DNA of 64,000 bases from NCBI GenBank assembly GCA_903875445.1, contig CAIQWD010000085.1, forward strand, positions 22,968 through 86,967. Reading direction: 5' to 3'. This document shows, piece after piece, positions 17,450 through 26,074 of the stretch. Position numbers and translations under genes: made by a program. Every line of letters begins with the position of its first letter. Positions within the stretch are counted from its first letter, which is position 1. The notes beneath the pieces are model-generated. The model was not told the DNA's origin and made no database searches. It saw only the letters and a program-made list of their open reading frames with translations. This DNA is from an uncultured delta proteobacterium (GTDB lineage Bacteria; Desulfobacterota; Desulfobulbia; Desulfobulbales; Desulfocapsaceae).

Positions 17450-18469
17450 ATGAAGTACGCCTTCTCATTCCTAGCAGTCATAGCGTTGATACTGATTGCT
17501 TGGCTCGGATCTCAGATACCGGGGATGCCCTATTTATTTGGTGTCGCCCTGCCGTATCTGGCCATGATGATCTTCCTGGGCGGCTGTGTCTACAAAGTGG
17601 TGCAATGGGCGAAATCCCCGGTACCATTTCCGATACAGACTACCTGCGGGCAGGGCAAATCGCTGGATTTTATCAAGCATGACAGGCTGGAAGCTCCTTC
17701 CACGAACGCCGAAGTGGTAGCAAGAATGTTTTTGGAAATAGTGACCTTCCGGTCTCTTTTTAGAAACACCAAATCGGAAATTCATGATGGACCGCAAATC
17801 ACCTATGAGTCATCCAAATGGCTGTGGGTATTTGCGCTGATTTTCCACTATTCCTTTCTGTCCATCGTAGTCCGTCATATGCGTCTTTTCCTTGATCCGG
17901 TTCCGGCCTGGATCGGCTGGTGGGAATTCATCGACGGCATCTTTGAAGTGGGTGCGCCCGGCTGGTATATAAGTGATGTCGGTCTGGTTGTAGGCTGTCT
18001 CTTGCTGTTCAGCAGAAGATTGATTACCCGCCATGTTCGTTATATCTCTTTGATGAATGATTATTTTCCCCTGGTTCTAATCTTTACCATCGCGGTAACC
18101 GGTATTCTCATGCGCTACGTACTGCGAACCGACATTGATATCGTCAATATCAAACACCTCACTGTCGGATTGGTTTCCTTGTCTCCGACCATAGGCGCCA
18201 AAATCGGCTCCATTTTCTTCATTCATGTGTTTCTGGTCTGTGTACTGCTTGCCTATTTCCCCTTCAGCAAGCTCATGCACTTTGCCGGCGTGTTTCTCAG
18301 CCCAACCAGGAATCTCAAAAACAATAGTCGGGCAGTGCGCCATGAGAATCCTTGGAATCCACGGATCCTCCCCCACTCCTACGCCGGATATGAAGATGAA
18401 TTCCGCGAGTTTATGGTTGATGCGGGAATCCCGGTTGAAAAGGAGTTATCCCCGGCAAAGGATGAATAA
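17450..18469 (+). CDS. dsrM: Sulfite reduction-associated complex protein DsrM
   Basis: This 339-residue inner-membrane b-type cytochrome is related to NarI. It has hydrophobic segments at the N-terminus (residues 3-48) and four or five more between 120 and 280. Histidines for heme b are in FHYSFLSIVVRHMR and in the FFIHVFLV helix. It transfers electrons between menaquinone and DsrK. A GAGGT ribosome site precedes the ATG. It is followed 42 bp later by dsrK. Confidence 0.95.
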   Translation: MKYAFSFLAVIALILIAWLGSQIPGMPYLFGVALPYLAMMIFLGGCVYKVVQWAKSPVPFPIQTTCGQGKSLDFIKHDRLEAPSTNAEVVARMFLEIVTFRSLFRNTKSEIHDGPQITYESSKWLWVFALIFHYSFLSIVVRHMRLFLDPVPAWIGWWEFIDGIFEVGAPGWYISDVGLVVGCLLLFSRRLITRHVRYISLMNDYFPLVLIFTIAVTGILMRYVLRTDIDIVNIKHLTVGLVSLSPTIGAKIGSIFFIHVFLVCVLLAYFPFSKLMHFAGVFLSPTRNLKNNSRAVRHENPWNPRILPHSYAGYEDEFREFMVDAGIPVEKELSPAKDE

Positions 18470-18511
18470 TACGGTTATTGACCCAAAACCAGCTTAAGAG
18501 GAATAGTTACG

Positions 18512-20140
18512 ATGGCAGTTCCAAAATTACAACAATTATCGAAAAGCGTAGTGCAGGGACCATCCTTGGCGACAGGAGCGATACCTACCAGGGACTGGAT
18601 GGACATCCCGGTGGTTTTCAAATCCGGGAATTACGCCTACCCTGCCAAAAAAGAGAAGGTGGAATACCTGAATAAGCAGTCCGGACTGCATTTTCCTAAT
18701 GCCCGGGAGTGGTCTCCCGAGGATGAAGACTGGAAACTACCGGAAGGCTGGCAGGAGATCATTCTCAAAGGCCTCAAGGAACGGCTTGAGAAGTTCCGCT
18801 CCTTGAAAATCTTTATGGATTGCTGCGTTCGTTGCGGAGCGTGCGCCGACAAGTGTCATTTCTTTCTTGGCACGGGTGATCCCAAAAATATGCCGGTACT
18901 GAGAGCTGAACTCTTGAGGTCGGTATACCGAAACGATTTCACTCTGGCCGGGAAAATTCTCGGTAAAATGGCCGGAGCAAGGGAGATGACGGTAGCCGTT
19001 CTGAAGGAGTGGTTCATGTACTCCTATCAATGTACCGAGTGTCGGCGTTGCTCGGTGTTCTGTCCCTACGGCATTGACACCGCCGAAATAACCATGATGT
19101 TGCGGGAACTTTTGCACCTGGTCGGAGTAGGTATCAACTGGATCCTCGAGCCGGCTTCCAATTCCAACCGCACTGGTAACCATATGGGGTTACAGCCCCA
19201 TACCTTCAAGGATAATGTCGAGTTCCTCGTCGATGATGTGGAAAATCTTACCGGGGTGAAACCGAATATATCCTTTAATAGAAAGGGTGCGGAAATACTC
19301 TTTATCACCCCATCGGCCGACGTCTTCGCCGAACCTGGGCTGTATACCGCTATGGGCTACCTGATTCTCTTTGAGGCTATCGGGCTTGACTACACCTGGT
19401 CCACCTATGCCTCCGAGGGCGGTAACTTCGGTCTTTTTACCAACAATGAGACGATGAAGAAACTCAATGCGAAGATGTACGCCGAGGCGAAACGCTTGGG
19501 TGTGAAGTATATCATCGGTGGTGAGTGCGGTCATATGTGGCGTGTCGTCCATCAGTATATGGATACCATGAACGGTCCTGCCGATTTCCTGGAAATCCCG
19601 AAATCTCCGATTACCGGCACAGTCTTTGATAACGCCGCATCGACGAAAATGGTGCACATCAGTGAGTTTACCGCCGATCTTATTAAAAACGGCAAAATTA
19701 AGCTCGATAAGAGCCGAAACAGTCACGTCAAGGCGACCTTTCACGATTCCTGTAATACCGCCCGGGCGATGGGGCTTCTTGAAGAACCGCGTTACATCCT
19801 CGATCACGTTGTCGATTGGGTCGAGATGCCGGAGAATACTATTCGCGAACAGACCTTCTGCTGCGGTTCCGGGACCGGCCTCAATACCGATGAGATCATG
19901 GAACTGAGAATGCGCTCTGGATTGCCGCGTGCCAATGCAGTGAAATATGTTCATGAGAAACATGGCGTGAACATGCTGTCCACTGTATGTGCAATCGACA
20001 GAGCGACACTCACCTCCCTTATGAACTACTGGAATCCCGGCGTCGGAGTCTGTGGGTTGAGTGAGCTGGTTGCCAATGCGATTGTTCAAGAGGGTGAAAC
20101 ACGCGGTGAGCTTGATGAAGGCCTCCGTACCATGCTATAG
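18512..20140 (+). CDS. dsrK: DsrK, iron-sulfur subunit related to HdrD
   Basis: This 542-residue cytoplasmic-facing catalytic subunit of DsrMKJOP is thought to exchange electrons with DsrC trisulfide/disulfide. Two ferredoxin-type [4Fe-4S] motifs are seen: CVRCGACADKCHF near residue 108 and CTECRRCSVFCPYG near 174. CCG-domain cysteines are in GGECGHMW, HDSCNTARAMG and FCCGSGTG; these build the special cluster known from HdrB/HdrD. An AGAGGA ribosome site precedes the ATG. Length matches the family. Confidence 0.96.
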   Translation: MAVPKLQQLSKSVVQGPSLATGAIPTRDWMDIPVVFKSGNYAYPAKKEKVEYLNKQSGLHFPNAREWSPEDEDWKLPEGWQEIILKGLKERLEKFRSLKIFMDCCVRCGACADKCHFFLGTGDPKNMPVLRAELLRSVYRNDFTLAGKILGKMAGAREMTVAVLKEWFMYSYQCTECRRCSVFCPYGIDTAEITMMLRELLHLVGVGINWILEPASNSNRTGNHMGLQPHTFKDNVEFLVDDVENLTGVKPNISFNRKGAEILFITPSADVFAEPGLYTAMGYLILFEAIGLDYTWSTYASEGGNFGLFTNNETMKKLNAKMYAEAKRLGVKYIIGGECGHMWRVVHQYMDTMNGPADFLEIPKSPITGTVFDNAASTKMVHISEFTADLIKNGKIKLDKSRNSHVKATFHDSCNTARAMGLLEEPRYILDHVVDWVEMPENTIREQTFCCGSGTGLNTDEIMELRMRSGLPRANAVKYVHEKHGVNMLSTVCAIDRATLTSLMNYWNPGVGVCGLSELVANAIVQEGETRGELDEGLRTML

Positions 20141-20172
20141 ACAATCCTGAACAGAACATAGGAGTAAAGGTA

Positions 20173-20574
20173 ATGTACAATAAAGGAACAATAATACCGG
20201 GATTGATCATCTTTGTCCTGTTGATAACTTTCCCGCTCTGGTTCAACGCGTTCTCGAAAGCAAGCACGGCACCGAAAATTGAGCTGCCACCAGGTGGACA
20301 GAAGGAGTGTGTCAAACCTGCTGCGGAAATGCGCGCTCAGCATATGGTACTGCTCAACGAATGGCGAGATGACGTCCTGCGTAACGGTAATCGTGTTGCA
20401 GTGACTGCCGGTGGGAAGGAATACCGCAAGGGTTTACAGACGGCTTGTATGGCCTGTCATACCAACAAGGAGAAATTTTGCGACTCCTGCCATACGTACA
20501 CATCTGTAAAACCCTACTGCTGGGATTGTCATTTGACCCCGAGTGTAGCTGCGGCAAAGAAGGAGACAAACTAA
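20173..20574 (+). CDS. dsrJ: DsrJ, triheme cytochrome c
   Basis: This 133-residue protein has an uncleaved-looking N-terminal hydrophobic anchor (residues 6-26) and three CxxCH heme c sites, CMACH, CDSCH and CWDCH, clustered near residues 93-118. In characterised DsrJ one heme has unusual His/Cys ligation; extra cysteines (for example in the QKECVK segment) are available here. It faces the periplasm. Its TAA stop shares its last base with the ATG of dsrO. Confidence 0.95.
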   Translation: MYNKGTIIPGLIIFVLLITFPLWFNAFSKASTAPKIELPPGGQKECVKPAAEMRAQHMVLLNEWRDDVLRNGNRVAVTAGGKEYRKGLQTACMACHTNKEKFCDSCHTYTSVKPYCWDCHLTPSVAAAKKETN

Positions 20575-21398
20575 TGGATATGCAAAGAAGGAATTTTCTA
20601 AAAATTGCCGGAGTCACGGCTCTGGCCGGCATCAGTGCACCGGTTGTTGTCAATCTGACATCATCTGCCCTTGCCTCTTCCGATCAGGGGCAAACCGCAG
20701 TGGCGCATCCTGCACCTTCCGGTGCGCATGGAGAGGATGCCCCTCAGGGAGTACGCCTTGGCCTACTCATTGATATGCGAAAACTCTACGGCCATCCCGA
20801 GCTTCTTGATAAGGCGACCGCAGCATGCCATAAAGTACACAATGTTCCGAAGATCGATAACAAAAAAAGTGAGATCAAGTGGATATGGAAGACACCTTTT
20901 GCCAATGCCTTCACCGATCAATCGAATAACCATGCCTCAAAAACTGCCAGGGAAAACGATTTCTTAGTTCTCTGTAACCACTGCGATGAGCCCCCTTGTG
21001 TTCGGGTCTGTCCGACCAAGGCGACTTTTAAGGACAAAAAGACCGGCATCGTTGCTATGGATTACCATCGCTGTATCGGTTGCCGTTTTTGTATGATGGG
21101 TTGTCCCTATGGGGCACGAAGTTTCAACTGGATGGATCCGCAACCCTTTATCAAGGAATTGAATCCTAATTTCCCTGCTCGAATGCGCGGTGTTGTCGAG
21201 AAATGCAACTTCTGTGGGGAACGTCTGGTACTTGGCAAAGAGCCCGCGTGTGTAGAGGCCCTCAAGGAAGTCGGAGCGATCGTTTTTGGGGATCTAAATG
21301 ATCCCCAATCAGAGATTCGCCGAATTCTTGACAAGGAGCATACCATCCAACGGCAAGCAGCCCTTGGAACCAAACCGTCAGTCTTTTACATAGTGTGA
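20574..21398 (+). CDS. dsrO: DsrO, periplasmic ferredoxin-like iron-sulfur subunit
   Basis: This 274-residue protein begins with a twin-arginine signal (QRRNFLKIAG followed by a hydrophobic stretch), consistent with folded export by Tat. Cysteine motifs include CNHCDEPPCVRVCPTKAT, CIGCRFCMMGCPYGAR and CNFCGERLVLGKEPAC, enough for several [4Fe-4S] clusters of the DmsB/NrfC type. It should pass electrons between DsrJ and the membrane subunit DsrP. An AAGGAG precedes the ATG at 20574, which overlaps the dsrJ stop by one base; a second ATG two codons later is an alternative. Confidence 0.95.
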   Translation: MDMQRRNFLKIAGVTALAGISAPVVVNLTSSALASSDQGQTAVAHPAPSGAHGEDAPQGVRLGLLIDMRKLYGHPELLDKATAACHKVHNVPKIDNKKSEIKWIWKTPFANAFTDQSNNHASKTARENDFLVLCNHCDEPPCVRVCPTKATFKDKKTGIVAMDYHRCIGCRFCMMGCPYGARSFNWMDPQPFIKELNPNFPARMRGVVEKCNFCGERLVLGKEPACVEALKEVGAIVFGDLNDPQSEIRRILDKEHTIQRQAALGTKPSVFYIV

Positions 21399-21405
21399 GG
21401 GTGTC

Positions 21406-22581
21406 ATGATAGAAAAAGCGTTAAAAGGAAACTCTAACTACTGGATGTGGCTCGCATTTCTGAGCGCATTCATTGCGGTGGGAGGGATCTGTTATCTCCG
21501 ACAGTTTCTCTATGGTATGCATTTGACAGGTATGGGGCGCGACTTGTCCTGGGGATTATATATTTCCCAGTTCACCTTCCTGGTCGGTGTGGCGGCTGGA
21601 GGCTTGATGCTGGTTCTCCCCTATTATATCCATAATTATAAGGCGTTTGGCAGAATTACCATTCTTGGTGAATTCCTGGCTATTGCCTCTATCGTTATGT
21701 GTCTCATGTTCATTATGGCCGATATTGGTCAACCGCTGCGCGGACTGAATATGATTCTGCACCCGACCCCGAACTCCATGCTCTTCTGGGATATGGTGGT
21801 ATTGCTCGGGTATCTGGGCCTGAACGTGATCTGCGGATGGGTTATTCTCACCGCCGAACGAAAGCAGGTCAAGCCTCCGAAATGGGTCTATTTTTTCGTT
21901 TATCTTTCTTTGCCGTTCGCAGTCTCGATCCATACTGTAACTGCAATGCTTTACTGCGGACTGCCTGGTCGTCATTTCTGGCTGTCGGCGATCACCGCCC
22001 CACGATTCCTTGCTTCCGCCTTTGCAGCCGGTCCGGCTTTGATTGTTATTGCCTGTCTGGTCATGAAACGGATAGCTCATTTTGATGCCGGCCAGGAAGC
22101 GATCAAAAAGCTGACAACGATTATTATGTATGCGGCGCTCATCAATGCTTTCTTTGTTGGTTTGGAATTTTTTGTCGGTTGGTATTCAAATATTCCCGGA
22201 CACAAACATTCACTCGAGTACCTCTTTTTTGGCCTTGAGCACCATGGCCATGTGTACAACAATCTGGTGCCGTTCATGTGGACCTCGGTTTTCTTCTGTT
22301 TTGGGGGACTTGCACTTTTTGGCTATATGAAGATAAAAGATGCCTTCAACGATGCATGGGTTGGTATTGGCTGTCTCATGATTTTTATTGCTCTCTGGCT
22401 CGACAAGGGGCTCGGCTTTGTCATGGGTGGCCTTGTTGTTAATCCCCTTGACGAAATCGTCGAGTATTATCCGACCGCCAATGAGATTGGGATTACTTTA
22501 GGGATCTGGGCTACCGGTTTTTTCCTGGTTACCGTTCTCTACAAAATTGCTATAAAAGTTGAACATGAGGTGGAAGGCTAG
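21406..22581 (+). CDS. dsrP: DsrP, NrfD/PsrC-family membrane subunit
   Basis: This 391-residue integral membrane protein has about ten hydrophobic helices and belongs to the NrfD/PsrC quinone-interacting family. It begins seven bases after dsrO with a GAGGG ribosome site. Together with DsrO it forms the periplasm-facing quinone module of DsrMKJOP. The sequence is intact and of normal length. A strong terminator follows, ending the operon. Confidence 0.95.
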   Translation: MIEKALKGNSNYWMWLAFLSAFIAVGGICYLRQFLYGMHLTGMGRDLSWGLYISQFTFLVGVAAGGLMLVLPYYIHNYKAFGRITILGEFLAIASIVMCLMFIMADIGQPLRGLNMILHPTPNSMLFWDMVVLLGYLGLNVICGWVILTAERKQVKPPKWVYFFVYLSLPFAVSIHTVTAMLYCGLPGRHFWLSAITAPRFLASAFAAGPALIVIACLVMKRIAHFDAGQEAIKKLTTIIMYAALINAFFVGLEFFVGWYSNIPGHKHSLEYLFFGLEHHGHVYNNLVPFMWTSVFFCFGGLALFGYMKIKDAFNDAWVGIGCLMIFIALWLDKGLGFVMGGLVVNPLDEIVEYYPTANEIGITLGIWATGFFLVTVLYKIAIKVEHEVEG

Positions 22582-22613
22582 AGCAATACCTTCGCATCAT
22601 AAATGAGATACTG

Positions 22614-22644
22614 AGCCCCCGACTTGTCGGGGGCTTTTTTTTTT
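22614..22644 (+). terminator. Rho-independent terminator of the dsr operon
   Basis: A nine-pair GC-rich stem (arms at 22614-22622 and 22627-22635) closes on a four-base loop and is followed by a run of ten T (22635-22644). It lies 33 bp after the dsrP stop. Confidence 0.95.
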
Positions 22645-22708
22645 GTTAAAAGGGAGGTAAGAAAAAAGGGAGCGATGGGGAGCTAATGAAAAAAACAGAG
22701 GATTTAAT

Positions 22709-23353
22709 TTGCAAAAAAAACGTGTGCTTATAGTATATTACTCATATACTCAGCAAACCAAGATGCAGTTAAAGAAATTCATCTTAGGTTTAGAAAGTGC
22801 CGGGATTGAGGTCAGTCAGGAACGGCTGGAACCTCTTACTCCCTATGAGTTCCCTTTCAGGACCAATATGCGTCTGACGGCAGCAATGTTTCTGACTTTT
22901 TTTCAAAGGCGCATGGCGATCAGCCCTGTATCCGATGCTTGTTTAGGAGCCTGGGACTGTATAATCCTCGCCGGGCCGACGTGGTCCTATCATCCCAGTG
23001 GGCCTGTGCTCGATTTTCTTGATCGCTATGGCAGTAATGTGTGTGGTGGAAAAATCGTCATACCGTTTATCTCTTGCAGGTCGTATTGGCGCTTGCATTA
23101 TTGGACCCTGAAAAGACGACTTGGCTTGTACGGAAGTAAAGTTGAAAAACCCATTGTCTTTATGCACCCTCAAAAGGAGCCTTGGCGCTTTTTCGGGCTT
23201 ATTCTCCAATTGCGGGGTAAAATCATGCGACGTGAAAACTCCTGGTTCAGACAGCGTTATCCGAGTTACGGCCATAGCAAGCAACAAGGGGAAGAAGCCA
23301 TGGAAGAGGGCAAAAAACTTGCTGGAAAATTGTTAAACGATTGGTGTGGATGA
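22709..23353 (+). CDS. Flavodoxin-fold protein
   Basis: This 214-residue protein has a flavodoxin-like opening: a first beta strand RVLIVYYSYTQQT whose following loop matches an FMN phosphate-binding site, and a later IILAGPTWSYHPSGPVLDFLD segment typical of NAD(P)H oxidoreductase/flavodoxin families. It is likely an FMN-dependent redox or quinone reductase protein, but no specific enzyme is recognisable. The central part is rich in W, R and Y. The start is a TTG at 22709 with an AGAGGA ribosome site about six bases upstream. It sits alone after the dsr terminator and is convergent with pilD. Confidence 0.75.
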   Translation: MQKKRVLIVYYSYTQQTKMQLKKFILGLESAGIEVSQERLEPLTPYEFPFRTNMRLTAAMFLTFFQRRMAISPVSDACLGAWDCIILAGPTWSYHPSGPVLDFLDRYGSNVCGGKIVIPFISCRSYWRLHYWTLKRRLGLYGSKVEKPIVFMHPQKEPWRFFGLILQLRGKIMRRENSWFRQRYPSYGHSKQQGEEAMEEGKKLAGKLLNDWCG

Positions 23354-23381
23354 AGGATCCTGTGTACTCCTGCCATCTTGA

Positions 23382-23416
23382 GAAAAGGGAGTAATGGGGA
23401 TTTTTAATCCCTTTTC
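23382..23416. terminator. Possible bidirectional hairpin between flavodoxin-like gene and pilD
   Basis: Nine-base perfect arms at 23382-23390 and 23408-23416 enclose a 17-base loop in the space between two convergent genes. One arm contains a T run. Stability is modest. Confidence 0.35.
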
Positions 23417-23421
23417 GGGAA

Positions 23422-24213
23422 TCATGGCCATTGGCCGGTGAGGTAGAGTGTATAGTAGTGGAAAATATTATCTGAAAAGAAAACATATACCAAGGCTGCA
23501 AGGGAAAGGAAGGGGCCGAAGGGGATACGGGTTTGGCCCCCTTTTTTTTGGCTGCGCATGGCAATGATACCTATGATTGAGCCGGTTGTTGAACTCATAA
23601 AGATGATGAAGGGTAGTGCTTGCCAGCCCAACCAGGCGCCAATCATAGCGAGAAGTTTAATGTCTCCTCCGCCCATCCCATCAATTTTCCGGAGAAGAGT
23701 ATAGAGAAGGGCTATGGCATAGAGCACACCACCTCCTACCAAGAGGCCGATGAGAGAACTCTGCCAGGTCACCGTGTTACTCACCAGGGAGAAAAGAACG
23801 CCAAGGACTATACCGGGCAGACTGATTACATCCGGAATGATCTGGTGCCGGATATCGATAAAGATAATGACCAGGAGCGCAGCGGAAAAAACAAAATAGC
23901 CGACAGTAGCAACAGAGAATTGAAACCGGTGGACAAGGGCGACCGTGACAAGAGCCATGAGTAGTTCTACAAGTGGATACTGCAAGGAGATAGAGCCACG
24001 GCAATGGCCACAACGACCGCGTAAAAAAAGATAACTGAGGATCGGAATATTTTCATACCAGTGCAGGGGAGCATTGCACCGGGGGCAATGCGAGGCAGGA
24101 AAGACTATTGACTGGTCCGGCTCGGGAAGTCGCAGGATGACGACATTAAGAAAACTGCCGACAACGGCACCAAAGAGGGCTGAAAGGAGAAGAAGGGAGC
24201 TTTCGGTAATCAT
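23422..24213 (-). CDS. pilD: Prepilin peptidase / N-methyltransferase
   Basis: This 263-residue inner-membrane aspartyl protease of the type IV prepilin peptidase family cleaves type IV pilin or type II secretion pseudopilin leaders and methylates the new N-terminus. The N-terminal cytoplasmic domain has a four-cysteine zinc site (CPRCNAPLHW and CGHC) and the GSFLNVVILRLP signature. Catalytic aspartates are in the FIDIRHQIIPD segment and in GGGDIKLLAM. About seven transmembrane helices are present. The ATG at 24213 is used; an upstream TTG at 24240 lacks a ribosome site. No pilin gene is seen nearby. Confidence 0.93.
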   Translation of the reverse strand: MITESSLLLLSALFGAVVGSFLNVVILRLPEPDQSIVFPASHCPRCNAPLHWYENIPILSYLFLRGRCGHCRGSISLQYPLVELLMALVTVALVHRFQFSVATVGYFVFSAALLVIIFIDIRHQIIPDVISLPGIVLGVLFSLVSNTVTWQSSLIGLLVGGGVLYAIALLYTLLRKIDGMGGGDIKLLAMIGAWLGWQALPFIIFMSSTTGSIIGIIAMRSQKKGGQTRIPFGPFLSLAALVYVFFSDNIFHYYTLYLTGQWP

Positions 24214-24279
24214 GGTCGAGATACTTTGTTTGAATGCCAATGGAAAAGTCGGAAAAACTTATTAATTGTATAGGTGTGT

Positions 24280-25068
24280 ATGTCACAATACCAGGAAATA
24301 GCAACTGTTGCCCGAATTGAAAAATTCGCCAATAAAAACTTTCGACTCACCCTCGATTGTCCGCAGATTGCAGCCAGTGCCAAACCAGGGCAATTTGTCA
24401 TGATCCGGACGGGAATCGGTAAGGATCCCTTGTTACGCAGGCCGTTCTCTGTTCATCAGACGAGTTCGGGAGGCAGATTACAAATCTACTTCAAGGTAGT
24501 CGGCAGGGGTACGGAAATTCTCGCCCAGGTAAAAACAGATCAAGAAATATCGGTCTTGGGGCCTTTGGGGCGGGGCTTTCGTCTCAATGTGAACGCACCG
24601 GCGATCCTTATCGGAGGGGGTTTGGGCATAGCACCGATGCTTTTTCTGGCAAAGGAAAACTGTCGCCTGAAGCGGAATTGCGCCAACGATTTGGTTCTTC
24701 TTGGGGCTCGGGAGAAAAATGAAGTGGAGCACCTCCTTGACGACTTCAAACGGTTGGGGTTGCGACTGTTAATCGCAACCGATGACGGCTCGCTCGGGCA
24801 TCATGGGTTGGTGACCGAGATCCTGCAGTCCACAATCCTGCCTCCCGGCTGCACCGTCTATACCTGCGGACCTGAAGCGATGATGGCGGGAGTGAGTAGG
24901 ATATGTCAAGCTCAAGATATTCCCTGTCAAGTTTCCGTGGAAAGCGTCATGGCCTGCGGCATGGGAGCCTGCCTGGGCTGCAGTCGGCCGGCAAAGGACG
25001 GCAGCTATACCCATGTCTGCCTCAATGGGCCGGTCTATGACGCGGAGGACTTGCTATGGACTATGTGA
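24280..25068 (+). CDS. pyrK: Dihydroorotate dehydrogenase electron transfer subunit
   Basis: This 262-residue FAD/[2Fe-2S] subunit lets class 1B dihydroorotate dehydrogenase use NAD. The flavin motif LLRRPFSVHQ, the NAD-site loop GGGLGIAPMLFLA, and the C-terminal iron-sulfur site CGMGACLGC with a distant HVC are all visible. The stop overlaps the pyrD start by 13 bp, so the two subunits are coupled. The ATG at 24280 has a modest AGGTG upstream. Confidence 0.95.
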   Translation: MSQYQEIATVARIEKFANKNFRLTLDCPQIAASAKPGQFVMIRTGIGKDPLLRRPFSVHQTSSGGRLQIYFKVVGRGTEILAQVKTDQEISVLGPLGRGFRLNVNAPAILIGGGLGIAPMLFLAKENCRLKRNCANDLVLLGAREKNEVEHLLDDFKRLGLRLLIATDDGSLGHHGLVTEILQSTILPPGCTVYTCGPEAMMAGVSRICQAQDIPCQVSVESVMACGMGACLGCSRPAKDGSYTHVCLNGPVYDAEDLLWTM

Positions 25069-26000
25069 TTCCTAGAGATGAAAATCTGCCGGATCTGCGG
25101 GTGAATATCGGTTCTCTGGAGATTGCCAATCCGGTCATGACTGCCTCGGGTACCTTTGGCTACGCCAGGGAATTCGAGAATTTGATGAACCTGCATCGTC
25201 TCGGGGCCGTCATTGTCAAGGGGATTTCCCTGTATCCTCGGGCTGGCAATCCGCCGCCGCGAATCGTCGAAACCGCCTGCGGTATGCTTAATGCCATCGG
25301 TTTGCAAAATGTTGGAGTGGATCGGTTTATAACCGAGAAGATGCCCTATCTTCATGGTTTGAATGTTCCGGTCATCGTCAATATTCTCGGTGATTCCCTT
25401 GCCGAATATGAAGAGATTACTGTGCGATTGGCCGGTGTTCCGGGGGTCTCCGGAATTGAAGTGAATATCTCGTGTCCGAATGTCAAAAAAGGCGGTGTGG
25501 CCTTCGGTACCGATCCGATCATGGCGGCGGCGGTGACCGGCGCAGTAAAGAAAAAGACGGATGTGCCGGTGATGGTCAAACTTTCTCCTAATGTCTCGGA
25601 TATTACGGTCATTGCCAGGGCCGTCGAAGATGCCGGAGCGGATGCCATTTCCCTGATCAATACCCTCATAGGTATGGCCATTGATTTGCCGACTCGCCGT
25701 CCAGCATTGGCCAATATTATCGGCGGCTTGTCTGGTCCAGCAATTAAACCGGTGGCTCTACGTATGGTTTATCAGGTTGCCAGGGTGGTGTCGGTGCCGG
25801 TCATCGGTATCGGTGGTATCGAGTCGGCGGAAGACGCCCTGGAATTCATGCTCGCCGGAGCGACCGCAGTGCAGATCGGTACTGCCAATTTTATCAACCC
25901 CAGGGCCAGTGAAGAAGTGGTTGAAGGAATCGAGGCGTATGCCAAAGCTGAAAAATTGCTTTCCATCCGTTCGATAATCGGTGGTTTGCGACTTGAATGA
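25056..26000 (+). CDS. pyrD: Dihydroorotate dehydrogenase, class 1B catalytic subunit
   Basis: This 314-residue TIM-barrel FMN enzyme oxidises dihydroorotate to orotate in pyrimidine synthesis. The class 1 pattern includes NPVMTASGTFGYA, NISCPNVKKGG with the active-site cysteine, MVKLSPN, and the FMN-phosphate loop IGIGGIESAEDALEFMLAGA. Pairing with pyrK confirms class 1B. Length is normal. Confidence 0.96.
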   Translation: MDYVIPRDENLPDLRVNIGSLEIANPVMTASGTFGYAREFENLMNLHRLGAVIVKGISLYPRAGNPPPRIVETACGMLNAIGLQNVGVDRFITEKMPYLHGLNVPVIVNILGDSLAEYEEITVRLAGVPGVSGIEVNISCPNVKKGGVAFGTDPIMAAAVTGAVKKKTDVPVMVKLSPNVSDITVIARAVEDAGADAISLINTLIGMAIDLPTRRPALANIIGGLSGPAIKPVALRMVYQVARVVSVPVIGIGGIESAEDALEFMLAGATAVQIGTANFINPRASEEVVEGIEAYAKAEKLLSIRSIIGGLRLE

Positions 26001-26074
26001 AATCCCTCTGGCAAAAAGCAGAACAACACACAATGTTTTACCCAATTTGAACAATTTCCTGGTGCGAGAAACCC

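Noticed and set aside
18512..20140. Selenocysteine in the DsrK CCG region
   Set aside because: All expected cysteines are encoded by TGC/TGT and the frame has no internal TGA.
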